A DNA stretch of 22,880 nt from contig NW_003142304.1 of the NCBI RefSeq assembly GCF_000003605.2, positions 465,895-488,774 of the forward strand, given 5' to 3'. Position 1 is the stretch's first letter. Every line of letters begins with the position of its first letter. Below are positions 1 to 9,874 of the stretch, piece by piece. Under the pieces are notes generated by a model. The model saw only the letters and a program-made list of their open reading frames with translations, searched no databases and had not been told where the DNA came from. This DNA is from Saccoglossus kowalevskii. Lineage: Eukaryota > Hemichordata > Enteropneusta > Harrimaniidae. Position numbers and translations under genes: made by a program.

Positions 1-849
1 CCGATTATTTTGAAGGATATAAAAAAAAAAAGTCAGGTTGAGCATCTATTCAATAGTTTTTGTAATCTTCCATGAAGCAGACATTTTATCAATTCTCATT
101 TCTGTGTTGGTAGTTAATACTATATTTCAATCTTTATATATTTCCACAGAGGGACATTCGTGCAAAGTTATTTAAATTGCTTATTGATCTTTATTTTCAT
201 GCACATTTTTTTTACAATCTGACCTACCCATAATGAAAATAATGACTCCTTCCCATTTCTTCATGGTGTGCGTTTTCCACATTTGACTAGTATTTAACTT
301 GCCTCAAAGTTTAATTTTATTTTTTAATATTTTATTAACTTCTTATTGAATTACCCATATTTGAAATGGAAGATAGCTTAAGTTCATATGCAAGTCAACT
401 AACAAATTACCAGTATATGTAAATAGACGTATTTACCTTGTGAAAATTTTGTTTGTAAAGTGTCACCCCAAGTTACAGGAAAAAAATGATGTACTTACTA
501 AATAAAAATTACAATGGGAGACAAAAGTAAGTAACATAAATAATAGCGTCCTGTTATTCCCTGGTGTAATCCCAGAGATTAACAAATACCCCTTTAAGTA
601 CTTGATATTGTAATATAGCATTCAGCTGGAGCCTGGTTTTTAAATACTATTTTTGACCTCCCAGGGTAGTTTGTTGTTCAGTAAATTCTGCATCTTAATT
701 ATGTTTTGGGTTTACACAGATGCAAATGACAGACATGGAAGCCCAAAAAAACCCTATACATAAACACATGTCATGATTGTCCAGTGGAGCCTCCTAAGTG
801 TTTATATTTGCCTTTTCATATGATTTATCTGAAGAAGAGCATAGAGGCA
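1..849. other. AT-rich stretch, no confident gene
   Basis: No convincing gene is visible. A pyrimidine-rich acceptor-like site ends at 149 on the plus strand. The frame after it is open for 27 codons to a TAA at 231-233, and an AATAAA lies near 501. This could be a terminal exon, but a match of this quality is expected by chance in AT-rich DNA, so it is not called. A second acceptor-like site ends at 719 and is followed by an open frame of only 18 codons. Confidence 0.6.
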
Positions 850-862
850 GTTGCTAGGCAAC
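850..862. promoter_or_regulatory. RFX X-box-like site
   Basis: The 13-mer GTTGCTAGGCAAC is seen directly. Its reverse complement fits the X-box consensus GTNRCC(N0-3)RGYAAC exactly: GTTGCC, a one-base spacer, AGCAAC. In animals X-boxes bind RFX factors and often lie just upstream of cilium genes. No first exon can be recognised next to this site, so a regulatory role is inference. A full consensus match is expected well under once by chance in a window of this size. Confidence 0.35.
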
Positions 863-2181
863 ATTAGAATTGGGGATGTGTCTCCATGGTGCTTCCTCAT
901 TAGTGATGGGCCCCTTAGGGAAAATGTCCTTGATTTCAAATCTAACTGATGAATTATTTTTTTTCATGAATGCCATCAAATTAATATGTGTATGAAAACA
1001 TTATATAATATTTTGTAATGTCAAATATACTACTTGGAGCCAGTAAACTGAAATTTTTATATCTCATTTAATTTTAACTGCCTTTTCAACCTCTGTCTTT
1101 TTAAAAACATTTTTTTTTTCACTATTTGGTTTAACGGCATACAATCAATAATTCTTATTTTTGTAATTGCCCGTTTCCATAACTGTATTGTTACCTAAAG
1201 GGTGAGGGCTGATGTGGAGTATTTTCAGATTTGGCAGTCTGTCTCATTTGAATTGAAAATAGTGAAAAAAAAAAATGATGTTATTGTAAGCCTCGACATA
1301 GTAATATTTCTTGCATACAGTTTCTAAGCGAACACTATTGAGTATTCAATGGCTGTTATTTCACATACAGAATTACTGAAATTTCACAAAAAAAAGTTTC
1401 TTTGTGCATTTATATATTCACCATGTTAAAAACAGTTCATTGGTTTTCTATAGTAGTACATTTGTAACATTCCAGCATAAAATAAATGCAATTTTTTAGT
1501 TCATGTGTTTTTCTAATAGAGCAAATACAGTAACAATAAAAAACCTTTGAATGCCAGTCAACTTTTGTCTTTTTTCACAAAGTAATCCCTCTAAAATGTC
1601 GTACTAAAGTGTTGGGAGGGGGGGAGGCACTATAGCATTCAAATGGTAAAGCGCATCACAACCCACCCCCCTCAAATTATGAAGTGATGTACCCTGTTTT
1701 ATACTATTGTTAACACTGGTCGATGAGCAAGCTTTCTGAAAAATGTCAATTTGAGTTTCAATTTTAGTTGTCATCATCACAAACTAAACTTTAGGAGATC
1801 TAATTGAGTGCAAACTACATGATAAGCCCCAAAGCGCTGAAAAGTAGTGGTAAATATAGTACAGCAATTAGACTAAAGTACCGGCTTCAATGATAATGTG
1901 TCTTATCACTGCTTGAGGCAAGATCCCTCACCCGACGTACCTAGTCAGTAGTCTAACATAATCTCTGCTTCTAACTTCTATGAATGATACCCCTTCCCAT
2001 CCCCCTTTCCTCAATTTCATTTCCAGCTTTTCCATTGGTTGATTGTATCAGTTCATCGTTTTGCACAAATAACACTTTAGGGAAGGATTGTTGACCTCAG
2101 ATTTTATTTCAAACTGTGTTTGCGCTTGTCAAGGATGGATGTATTTTTAACATTCAGTGTGTATAATGTAATGTACATTAC
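863..2181. other. AT-rich stretch, no gene recognised
   Basis: No gene is supported. A G-rich run at about 1614-1627 is followed within 60 bases by a C-rich run (about 1661-1672). The two could pair, but they show no precise inverted repeat. Nothing else stands out. Confidence 0.6.
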
Positions 2182-3935
2182 TTGAGATCGGAGTGGTTGT
2201 AGTAGGCAAGCTCTCAGTCGTGTCTGAAAAAAATAAGACATTTATTACTCTCGAAATGAGCGTATGTTCCAGACCATTGCGCTTGATGATCTTTCATTTC
2301 CTGTAAGATCCAAGTGTGTAAAATATCTCATGATTATTGAACACTATGATCTTGCTGATGGAAGCGCAATCAGACATACCCCACTATTTTTAATAATTTA
2401 TATTTCACTTCACAGAATGAACATCTATAATCGTATTTATGCAAATTTGACTCTCGCGAACCATGATTAAATCTTGGAGCATTTCAAATTTAATTAAATT
2501 GTGCATGAAATAGTGTGATTTATGATTTTAATAGAAAATTCCTTGACGGAACCATTTCCATCTTTAAAAGTTTACCTTCTAACTACGTCTGCAGTCGGCA
2601 AACGGACAATTATTTATCAAGCATTCGTAGGTAACTAGACCACATCGCATTGCTGCAGACACTGCTATAAATACGACTTGTTAGCCACACCCATGGTTAC
2701 TCCCATAGGATATACATATAATTATCCTCTTGTGAGTCGGCCATCCTTTTTACTTTCTAAAGGTTCAATTTATTTACTGTAATGTAATAACACTGTGCTA
2801 TATGCCCATATGTAATTAAGCCTATGGTGATGTTGTATACACGTAGTGTTACCAACCAGCTTGTATCGCCCAAACCATTTCTTATGATTAATATTATGAA
2901 TTTGTCAATATTCAAATTATCTAAAAAAATCATTAAATATTCTTGTATGGCTTGCTGATGTAAAAATAAACTGAGGATTTTAAGAAAGAGTATGAGCAAC
3001 AAATTATTGTGTAATTTTTACACGGTAAATAAAACCAATCAGTATATATACTCGTTTTGTAGATTACTAACACTTTAGTTAATTATAGAAAGCGTTCGCA
3101 CTCCAGGTTACTCTGCATTATCCTTAGGGACGAATACCTTGTGATTTCACTTGTCTGACATCATAAACATTGACAAATTACGTAAACTAACATGTTTTTG
3201 TTCAAACGCTGATATAGTGGCTACTACATGTAGGTATGCAAATTTATAGTTTAAGCGCAGGAGAGTGAAACTGATTTAATTTCTAGCAATTTAATGACTG
3301 TAATTTTGCTTTGAAATAGGATTTCCCTTGTGTTTGCATGGATTGCAATATAAAGCTGCTATGATTGCTTTCACTGTTTGCTTTGTTGAGTAGTGGCTTC
3401 TCTCTGTGTTGTTCTGTTTTAATTATATGCATGAACTGGTGATCCCTGCCGATCAGTTGTGATTTGTTACCGATTAGTGGATCTATCAGTGCATATGGAA
3501 TGTAATCAGCCCCCCTCCCTATCCACAGTCAGACAAGGCTGTTGTTTGTATTTTTATTTGCATATTAATGATTTAATATTCCATCACATGTGTGAATATG
3601 CCTTTGATGTAAAGGTGGAAGGTGCCAGCTTCAGCTGAATATTTCTCTGTTGCAAATGCATGCGTTGATGAGGGGGGATGTCTATAGGAACTAATGTTTT
3701 ATAGACCAGATTGCAACCGAGGTATTTTTACATTCATATGTTGAAGTTTTTATAACCTAGTAACAGTAAAAATGACATCAATGTTTCCTTCCATTAATCT
3801 TCCTACCAAGACAATGGTACCCCTGGGCAATGGCGTCCTGCCAAAATCCTAGAAAGCGAATGGCTGAGATCGGCTGTTAAATTAAAGCAAATCTAAGTAC
3901 TGTGGTTAGCGGTATATACATATGTCAACATGGTA
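2182..3935. other. AT-rich stretch, no gene recognised
   Basis: Open frames here (for example 2264-2470 plus and 2757-3002 minus) have no recognisable family and no consistent splice context. An 8-bp inverted repeat, GTCTGCAG at 2587-2594 and CTGCAGAC at 2653-2660, brackets a short cysteine-containing minus-strand frame. A perfect POU octamer ATTTGCAT followed by ATTAATGA lies at 3556-3571. It could be a homeodomain/POU site, but such AT-rich words are common in this background. Confidence 0.5.
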
Positions 3936-3953
3936 TTTATTAAATCTTTTATT
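3936..3953 (-). terminator. Tandem AATAAA polyadenylation signals
   Basis: On the minus strand AATAAA occurs at 3948-3953 and again at 3936-3941, 24 and 36 bases past the TAA that ends the candidate terminal exon (stop at 3977-3979). The position suits a very short 3' untranslated region. AATAAA is common in AT-rich DNA, so it counts as support only together with the exon candidates beside it. Confidence 0.35.
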
Positions 3954-3976
3954 TATAAAAAAATAGATAATTACAT

Positions 3977-4015
3977 TTAGATGCTGGATCCACCATCCGA
4001 GCCACCGCTAGAAAT
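3977..4015 (-). CDS. Candidate terminal coding exon of an unknown minus-strand gene
   Basis: On the minus strand an acceptor ending TTTTCTACAG at 4016 is followed by 12 codons and TAA at 3977-3979. The peptide ISSGGSDGGSSI is a glycine/serine-rich tail typical of a flexible C-terminus. The reading phase is 0, which matches the end of the candidate exon at 4214-4328 across a 198-bp intron, and two AATAAA signals follow within 45 bases. No family is recognised. The exon is short and its call rests on phase agreement plus the polyadenylation signals. It could be a chance match. Confidence 0.35.
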   Translation of the reverse strand: MSSGGSDGGSSI

Positions 4016-4213
4016 CTGTAGAAAATGAACTTCTTCTTCCTCCTATTTTATAAAATTTCGCTTTGTTGATTTTGATGCATCTCTGTGCAGCAAAATTTGT
4101 TCATGAACGCGACAAGAGCCTTAAAATTATGTGAAAATACAGTTTTGAGTTTTTAATCATGTGATTTAAAATCGATTAATAAAATCGTGCCAACTGGCAT
4201 GAAATTGAAATAC

Positions 4214-4328
4214 CTCATTCTTTTTTTGTAATGGATTATAATTTACTCCAGTCATAACCTCTTGACATTTGAACTTGGTGGTTAAAAGTTCATCTGCCAG
4301 TTTTGGTACTGACTGAAGTTTAATAACG
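4214..4328 (-). CDS. Candidate internal coding exon of an unknown minus-strand gene
   Basis: This is a 115-nt segment on the minus strand. It has an acceptor with a good pyrimidine tract (TTTGTGTTCCCTTGACAG) and a donor GAG|GTATTT. One base completes a split codon, then 38 codons run without a stop, beginning VIKLQSVPKLADELL and ending GVNYNPLQKKNE. The amino-acid mix (charged, proline, threonine and glycine residues) differs from the I/L/Y/F/N-rich translations of the surrounding DNA. The segment ends in phase 0, in register with the candidate terminal exon at 3977-4015. I do not recognise the protein. An upstream exon must end with two bases of a codon, and 6079-6125 is one possible but weak candidate. 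The exon call is inference from composition and splice context. Confidence 0.42.
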
Positions 4329-7005
4329 CTGTCAAGGGAACACAAAGCAAAGTGATACAATCAGTTTTGTATGTTTGTGTACGCTGCATTGAGGGCACAT
4401 TTTACATGTATGCCAGCAACACATGTACCGCACACACATTGTTCTCGTCTTTGTAAAAGAACGCCATTGTTTTGTTTTTTTTCGTCTTCACACATGCTAT
4501 TGTGTTGTACTGAGCCAGGACTTATAAACACATGCTGTGTTTACCTGTGACAACATGTAAGATATACAGTATAACACAAAACACTTTGTAGAGGTGTGCT
4601 TAAAAAGATATTGTGTGAAAGTACATCATCTATAGTTATTCAATACATTTACTAGGCACATGAATGATTCCTAACACGCTTCACATAGATCACTTTATCA
4701 TCACTTTCTACTCTAATATTTCTGTTTCATTAGAACCAACTGATACATGTTGAATCACCGAGTGTAAAACACTTTGAAATAGCCGTACTATTTCACCAGC
4801 AGGATCTTGTAATTCATGTTGGTGAAGTACAATTTTAACCGGATTTTAATTCATGTAACTTGGAATTTTTCCTTGACTGTGGGACTAGAGTGACATGATC
4901 ACTTGTATGCATTGTATGCATGATCTGTACACTGTACTGTGTGCAGTAAAGACTCACTTAAGCAATGTATTCCTTTAGCAATCCAGAAAATGTGCTCGGA
5001 CTGCCCAGATCGATTAACGAATGTGCATATACCGGTAGATCTATTTATTACATCTATGTACCAAAAGGGACCATGACACTGAGCAAAAGGATCATGTCGC
5101 TATAGTTATAAGAAATGACAATACAGCAAATGAACATTGACATTGACATTGACATTGAGCATACATTGTAGTATATCATTCTATATATTCCCTCAGGTGA
5201 AATAAGTACATTTACACGTACTGTAATGTTTCTGCTTCTGTCATAATCACCTCCTAATAACTGCCTAATACACAGGTCTAAACTGATCAGATAGCCGTAG
5301 TCAGTAAAAGCCAACAGTTGTTGTTACTGTACCTTTTAATTGCCACGTTTTTTGTCTATAAAGCGCCCAAATCATAACGGGATACCTTTTTTGCCACTCT
5401 TGTGCGACAAAAGCCAACAACCTTAGCCTATATATCATGTAATTATAATTAGCCATTTTTGAGCAACGATTATCCAAAAATCGCCTTTTAAGGGCATAGG
5501 CTTATATCGATATAGTGAGTGTACAAACGCAAGGAGGATGATCTGCGAATAAATCTGGAAGAGTAGAGAATTTCTTATAGTAGCATTTAGTCCGAACAAA
5601 GCATATGATAGCATATGATTCAATTGCATAACAGCTAATTAGCGCCTATTATTATGTAAATTAGTTCATATTCGTTGTTATATTACAAATAAACAAGAAT
5701 CAGATATGATTATGAAGCGCTGTTGGCATGTATTCGAACAGGTGATGTTTCGCCTCATTTCTATATTCATTGCATATCTCCAGGGCTGCGGAATAGTGTG
5801 TGATAATAACAGTAATAATGCGCAGTGCAGCAGATTAAAATCTCTTTGTCCTAATTATTTCCTACAGGAAAGCCATTCAGTCTGATTTTCTGACTACTGT
5901 AGTTCTCCCATTTTATCCGAACAATTCTACGGATGAAATTGCAATATTTTGTTTTCGTTCTTACCTAAATGGCAGTTGGATTTTTCTAATCCCTCAGTTT
6001 ATTTGGTTTTAAACAAAATGATTATTTGTGGCTGGGAATATTTCGCTATTTTAATCTGTTCTGCATCTCTGTTTTTACGCTTTTCTCGGTTGCGACAAAG
6101 ACAACTTAACATCTTCAAATAAGCCCTGTAGAGTTTTCTAATTACCTATATTGCAACGAATCAACTCAAATTGTTTTATATATCAATGGAATTGAGTGAG
6201 ATGTTAAATATATACATAACTAATAATGATATTCATAATGACTAATGCCCACGCATCTAGGCCATCAATACATGGTAATTTGTCTGCTTGGTATTAGTCT
6301 ATAGCTAACATTGAAAATATATAGAAATTTAGAAAAATGTCAGAATCGGTAAACAATAATCATACATTATTTAGGAATAAATCTTTTTAATCAGGGATCA
6401 TAAAAGTTAAAGTCAAATTTGAGTTTTAAATCTACTGAGCATGTTTCTGAGCATATGTACATTACGGGAGAGAAATTCTAATCAAATATAATAATATAGT
6501 GAAATATCTCATTAGCAACCAACTAATATGAATGAAAATTTTTTTGAAAATTTATAACAATATTAGGATTCATATTAATATGTATGACGGAAACCAACAC
6601 CTGAAGTAAGATAACATTGGCGATTTTGATAATAGTTCAGACCTCTGTTCAGAGAATAAATTCTGTTTCCATGGCATTGATTCATAATATGGAAAGTATG
6701 AAGAATATAAGTGATTTAATTTTCACCAGGAAAATATCATTAAAGCATTACATTGGCTAATTAAAATTTAAATCAGAGTGTGGTTGCGTGTCTTTTATTT
6801 TGTATAGCATAGAATGTACACTACATCACATTCAAAATGTTAAATTATATTGCACCCAACAGAATAAAATGTATAAATAGAAAAACACAATTAAAATATT
6901 GAGATGATTTTTAATACTTTCTGAACGTACATTGTAATTTTTTTTTTTTCTAAATACAATATTTCAGTTTCAGAATCAGAGCATGCAACAAGCTCTCCTC
7001 TTTGT
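4329..7005. other. AT-rich stretch, possibly intronic
   Basis: If the minus-strand gene is real, this would include its introns. One upstream exon candidate is 6079-6125 on the minus strand: a 47-nt open frame reading GLFEDVKLSLSQPRK, with donor GC|GTAAAA and the right phase to join 4214-4328. Its acceptor (AAACTCTACAG) has a poor pyrimidine tract. Small repeats are ACATTG four times at 5134-5157 and GCATATGATA twice at 5601-5620. A bulged hairpin spans 4785-4830 (arms TTCACCAGCA and TGTTGGTGAA). Two loose copies of AAAAGCCAACA lie about 100 bases apart near 5308 and 5412. Confidence 0.5.
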
Positions 7006-7007
7006 TA

Positions 7008-7215
7008 CTGTGGAATACCTTATTTTCGCTGGAATTAATTTTCGCTGAAATGGCTTTTTGGTCGTTTTGCTTGGAATTTATTTTCACTGATTTTTGATTA
7101 GTTTAATGTGAAATATAGGAAAAAAAGTATATTCACTGGATTTTATTTTCACGGAATCATCCCTTCAGCGAAAATAGCGAAAATCAATTCCAAGCAAAAA
7201 TAAAGTATTCTACAG
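7008..7215. mobile_element. MITE with about 40-bp terminal inverted repeats and TA target duplication
   Basis: The left end begins CTGTGGAATACCTTATTTTC. The right end, read on the other strand, begins CTGTAGAATACTTTATTTTT. The similarity continues for about 40 bases with a few mismatches and one indel. TA flanks both sides (7006-7007 and 7216-7217), as expected for Tc1/mariner-type insertion. At 208 bp with no coding capacity this is a non-autonomous element mobilised in trans. The internal ends also repeat ATTTTCGCTGAA-like words. The superfamily is inferred only from the TA duplication. Confidence 0.8.
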
Positions 7216-7377
7216 TATTTTGATTTTTAATTTGTTCACGTAATAGTATTTGATTCGATTTTGTCAGCGGAAATTAGACTTTCATAGTGTTGTTAAATAT
7301 TGCGCTCTTTCACCTGGCTAGTACCCAGTATATCAGTGTTAGACTAATCTACTATCACTTTCACATACCAGATTGAG

Positions 7378-7524
7378 ATGGCAGATCCGACAGACGATGC
7401 GCTTGATGACTTCATTAAATTGCAGAATTGTAATTATGTTAATTGTAATTATGTTAATTGTAATTATGTTAAATGTGTGTATAAATGCTGTTCTGATGTT
7501 TGCAAAGTTGAATATAATCATTAG
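7378..7524 (+). CDS. Possible small cysteine-rich ORF or exon with a tandem pentapeptide
   Basis: An ATG in a fair Kozak context (GAGATGG) opens a 48-codon frame starting MADPTDDALDDFIKLQ, followed by NCNYV three times in a row, then a cysteine-rich tail (seven cysteines in all) and TAG at 7522-7524. Upstream, TATCACTTTCACATACCAG ending at 7371 looks like a splice acceptor, so 7372-7429 could instead be an internal exon ending at a GTAATT donor just inside the repeat. There is no recognised family and no visible signal peptide. The acidic start looks like protein, and the repeated part may simply be slipped DNA. It sits 160 bases downstream of the MITE. Confidence 0.25.
   Translation: MADPTDDALDDFIKLQNCNYVNCNYVNCNYVKCVYKCCSDVCKVEYNH
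7426..7470 (+). repeat. Exact 15-bp tandem repeat, three copies
   Basis: The unit AATTGTAATTATGTT occurs three times without a single change. The length is a multiple of three, so the surrounding 48-codon frame stays open across it. Perfect identity suggests recent slippage. Confidence 0.95.
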
Positions 7525-8405
7525 TAGAATGTCTTTTTTCATTTTAAATGTTTATTCAATTGATAAATAATATTGATGACATGACAGATATATTTTCGCA
7601 ATTTTTAATTACGTATACAGTCAACGTAACTGATTATGTGGCAGCTGCCACAACAAACAACTAGTCGAATCATGCAATTTGCAGTTTTTCTTTTTGTTCT
7701 TTTTTGTCATAATTTTACCGATCATCGCCTAGTTTACTCCCTAGTTTGCCTGAAAATCTGATTTGTTGGGTGATGAATGCCAGAAAATATGATATTTTTA
7801 ATAAAATTGCATTATTATCAAATTTCCTCTTTCAAGAGGATTCACATTTTCCAAATACTAGTAAGTGAAAATAAAGGATGAATTGATAAAATATTCAACG
7901 TCATGTTCAGTGTTTACTTGACCCGTATGAATGCCTTGTATGTGAATGGATATGCAAATTAATTTAATTCCATATTTCAAAGAGTACATATGTGATTTGT
8001 ATACCTACAATAAATACACTGACATTGTACTTGAAGGCTTACCTGCCTACAAAGGTTATATCAGCTGTCAATCACAATCTGATTTATGAATGTATTTATT
8101 CTTTAACTTGCTGCTTGAGTGACACGAGGGGGCTTTTAAGTAGAATGACATTATGTTGTTTGGGTTATACCAGTGTGTGATCTCTCTAGAATCTGGTCTT
8201 TGTCAGACTTGCAGCTTACGGAAAATAGTTCACTGTTGAGAGGATAACAGGATTTCCTTTTCAGAGTGTAATGGACCTCTGACGCAAATTTCTGCTTTGA
8301 TACTGCTGAGTGTGAGAGAAATACAAGACTTATTTTTGCGCTTTAAATAGTGTTCCGTTCTCTCCTTGTCAGGTCAATCGTTTCAAACACCGTGGTTACA
8401 AACGT
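7525..8405. other. AT-rich stretch, weak exon candidate only
   Basis: A POU octamer ATGCAAAT followed by TAATTTAAT is at 7952-7968. A plus-strand exon-like segment, 8265-8311, has a good acceptor (ATTTCCTTTTCAG), a good donor (GTGAGA) and 15 open codons reading CNGPLTQISALILLS. It has no partner exon in a compatible phase nearby and is not called as a gene. Confidence 0.5.
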
Positions 8406-8613
8406 CAGAGGCGGCGACACCATCTCTTACTAGGGGGTCCTGGGGCGTGATCCCTGAAAACATTTTAAAATCTAGACCCTCTGAAGTGCTATTTCTCGCA
8501 TTTTGAGAGGCAAATATTGCACAAAGGGTTTCAGCTTGAATTTTGAGGGGGCGACCTCCTCAACATTTTTTTAGAGGAGGATGGCTGCCTTCCCCCTGGT
8601 GCCGCTGCCACTG
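8406..8613. mobile_element. Non-autonomous hAT-like MITE
   Basis: The left end CAGAGGCGGCGACACCA and the right end, read on the other strand, CAGTGGCAGCGGCACCA form 17-bp terminal inverted repeats with three mismatches. The CAG(T/A)GGCG-type start is typical of hAT transposons. The flanking octamers ACAAACGT (8398-8405) and ATACATGT (8614-8621) agree at five of eight positions and may be a decayed 8-bp target duplication. The interior is more GC-rich than its surroundings and non-coding. The 208-bp length suits a MITE. Confidence 0.7.
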
Positions 8614-9649
8614 ATACATGTTAGTCAGAATAACAGTAGATGTATTGACAAGCGAGATTGAAACACTGTTAAAGGAGCACAATCAAGTCTCTCACTTTCA
8701 CTGAAACCTCGGCTGCCATTTACACCTAAAGATCGAAAAACATCATCCAGCACACTGCTAACCAGTTCAAGTTCAAGTTTTAGACACGAGTATTTTAAGA
8801 CAGATGTGTGTATGTACTTACATATAGTGACTATTTATCATTTTAATTCTATATATATAAATTGTTTTTGCTCTTGATGATTAGTTCGTACTTTGTTCCC
8901 TGGCAACAAATATCAAAGGTAATGTTGGTTTTTATACTGGCCAGAAAATTATCATATTATAATTTAAATTTTATGTTAGATTTATCAGTATTATAGTCAA
9001 CTGAATCAAATAGTTAGAATTATCTATCGGTATACCTTATGTATATTAGATAAGTCATTTGATGGTTAAATCTTATGACCATTATATATTTTCGCCAAGT
9101 ATTCATTCTCCAAGCCTATTTTGCTAAAATGGCATGTAGCTATTTTAAAGTGGTTGTAGTGAACTGTGTGGTGTTTTTTCAATAATTGTCATTTTACTGT
9201 GATCTTATTTAACCATGCCGTAACCATGGCAATTCTTCAGTGCATTTCATAGGATGAAAAATAACTGTCAGTAAAAATCATTGATTTTCATCGTCAGTTT
9301 GTTTCTTGTAAAAAGTTACATACATTTAGATCACTAACCTCTAATGTCTAATCTGTATTAATTTAAATATATTTCACATGCGGTGTTGAAATGGGAATCG
9401 TTAATGAACAGATGTATAATACGGAAATATGTCTATTCAATGATACAATAACAGCTGGCTGCTAATTGAGAAATTTTGTATAACACCATATTTTAATATT
9501 TTGATTAATTACTGTCAACTTTGTTTTTATCCAAGAATAATTTTTTTCCTTCAGAATTTAATTTCCTTTCCACTTAAACAGTAAATTATTATTTATAACA
9601 TGTATTGCAATACACAGAGGAGCAAAGTATATGCTCTCCTTTCATTTCC
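8614..9649. other. AT-rich stretch, two X-box-like sites
   Basis: No gene is supported. X-box-like sequences lie at 8895-8907 (GTTCCCTGGCAAC, one mismatch in the left half) and 9220-9233 (GTAACCATGGCAAT, one mismatch in the last base). Otherwise this is plain AT-rich DNA with poly-T runs. Confidence 0.5.
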
Positions 9650-9654
9650 TACCT

Positions 9655-9830
9655 GTCAATGTCTACCATTGTGTCTCATTGTCAGCGTGTTAACGCACAG
9701 CTTGTTGATGACATCACATGGTCAGTATGCAAATGAGATGACATGTTACTTGATGATGTCCTTATGTCAGCACGCAATTTTTATAAGATGTCCCATGACG
9801 TGATGACATATTGTCAATATGTAAATAAGA
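9655..9830 (+). repeat. Decayed minisatellite-like repeat, period about 40-47 bp
   Basis: GTCAGCGTGT (9681), GTCAGTATGCAAAT (9721), GTCAGCACGCAATT (9766) and GTCAATATGTAAAT (9813) recur at 40, 45 and 47 bases. Between them lie TGATGACATCACATG, TGATGATGTCC and TGATGACATATT in matching positions. A degenerate earlier unit may start at 9655. The word GATGACATCACATG (9707-9720) nearly matches the GATGACATCACCATG junction of the minisatellite at 12025-12706, so the two may share an origin. The POU octamer at 9727-9734 falls inside a unit. Confidence 0.55.
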
Positions 9831-9874
9831 ATACATTTTGTATGAAAAATCACATCATGATAATACCGTACTTA

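Noticed and set aside
1614-1672. G-rich and C-rich runs as a hairpin or quadruplex
   Set aside because: The arms do not match as an inverted repeat and there are too few separate G-runs for a standard quadruplex.
2757-3002. 81-codon minus-strand frame with a splice-acceptor-like tract inside
   Set aside because: The composition is like translated AT-rich DNA, and no donor or partner exon could be matched convincingly.
5054-5314. 86-codon minus-strand frame with SMSMSM
   Set aside because: The repeat is the ACATTG hexamer translated. There is no family, no consistent splice context and no good start.
3556-9734. POU octamer sites at 3556, 7952 and 9727
   Set aside because: ATGCAAAT words are expected several times by chance in DNA of this composition, and one lies inside a decayed tandem repeat.
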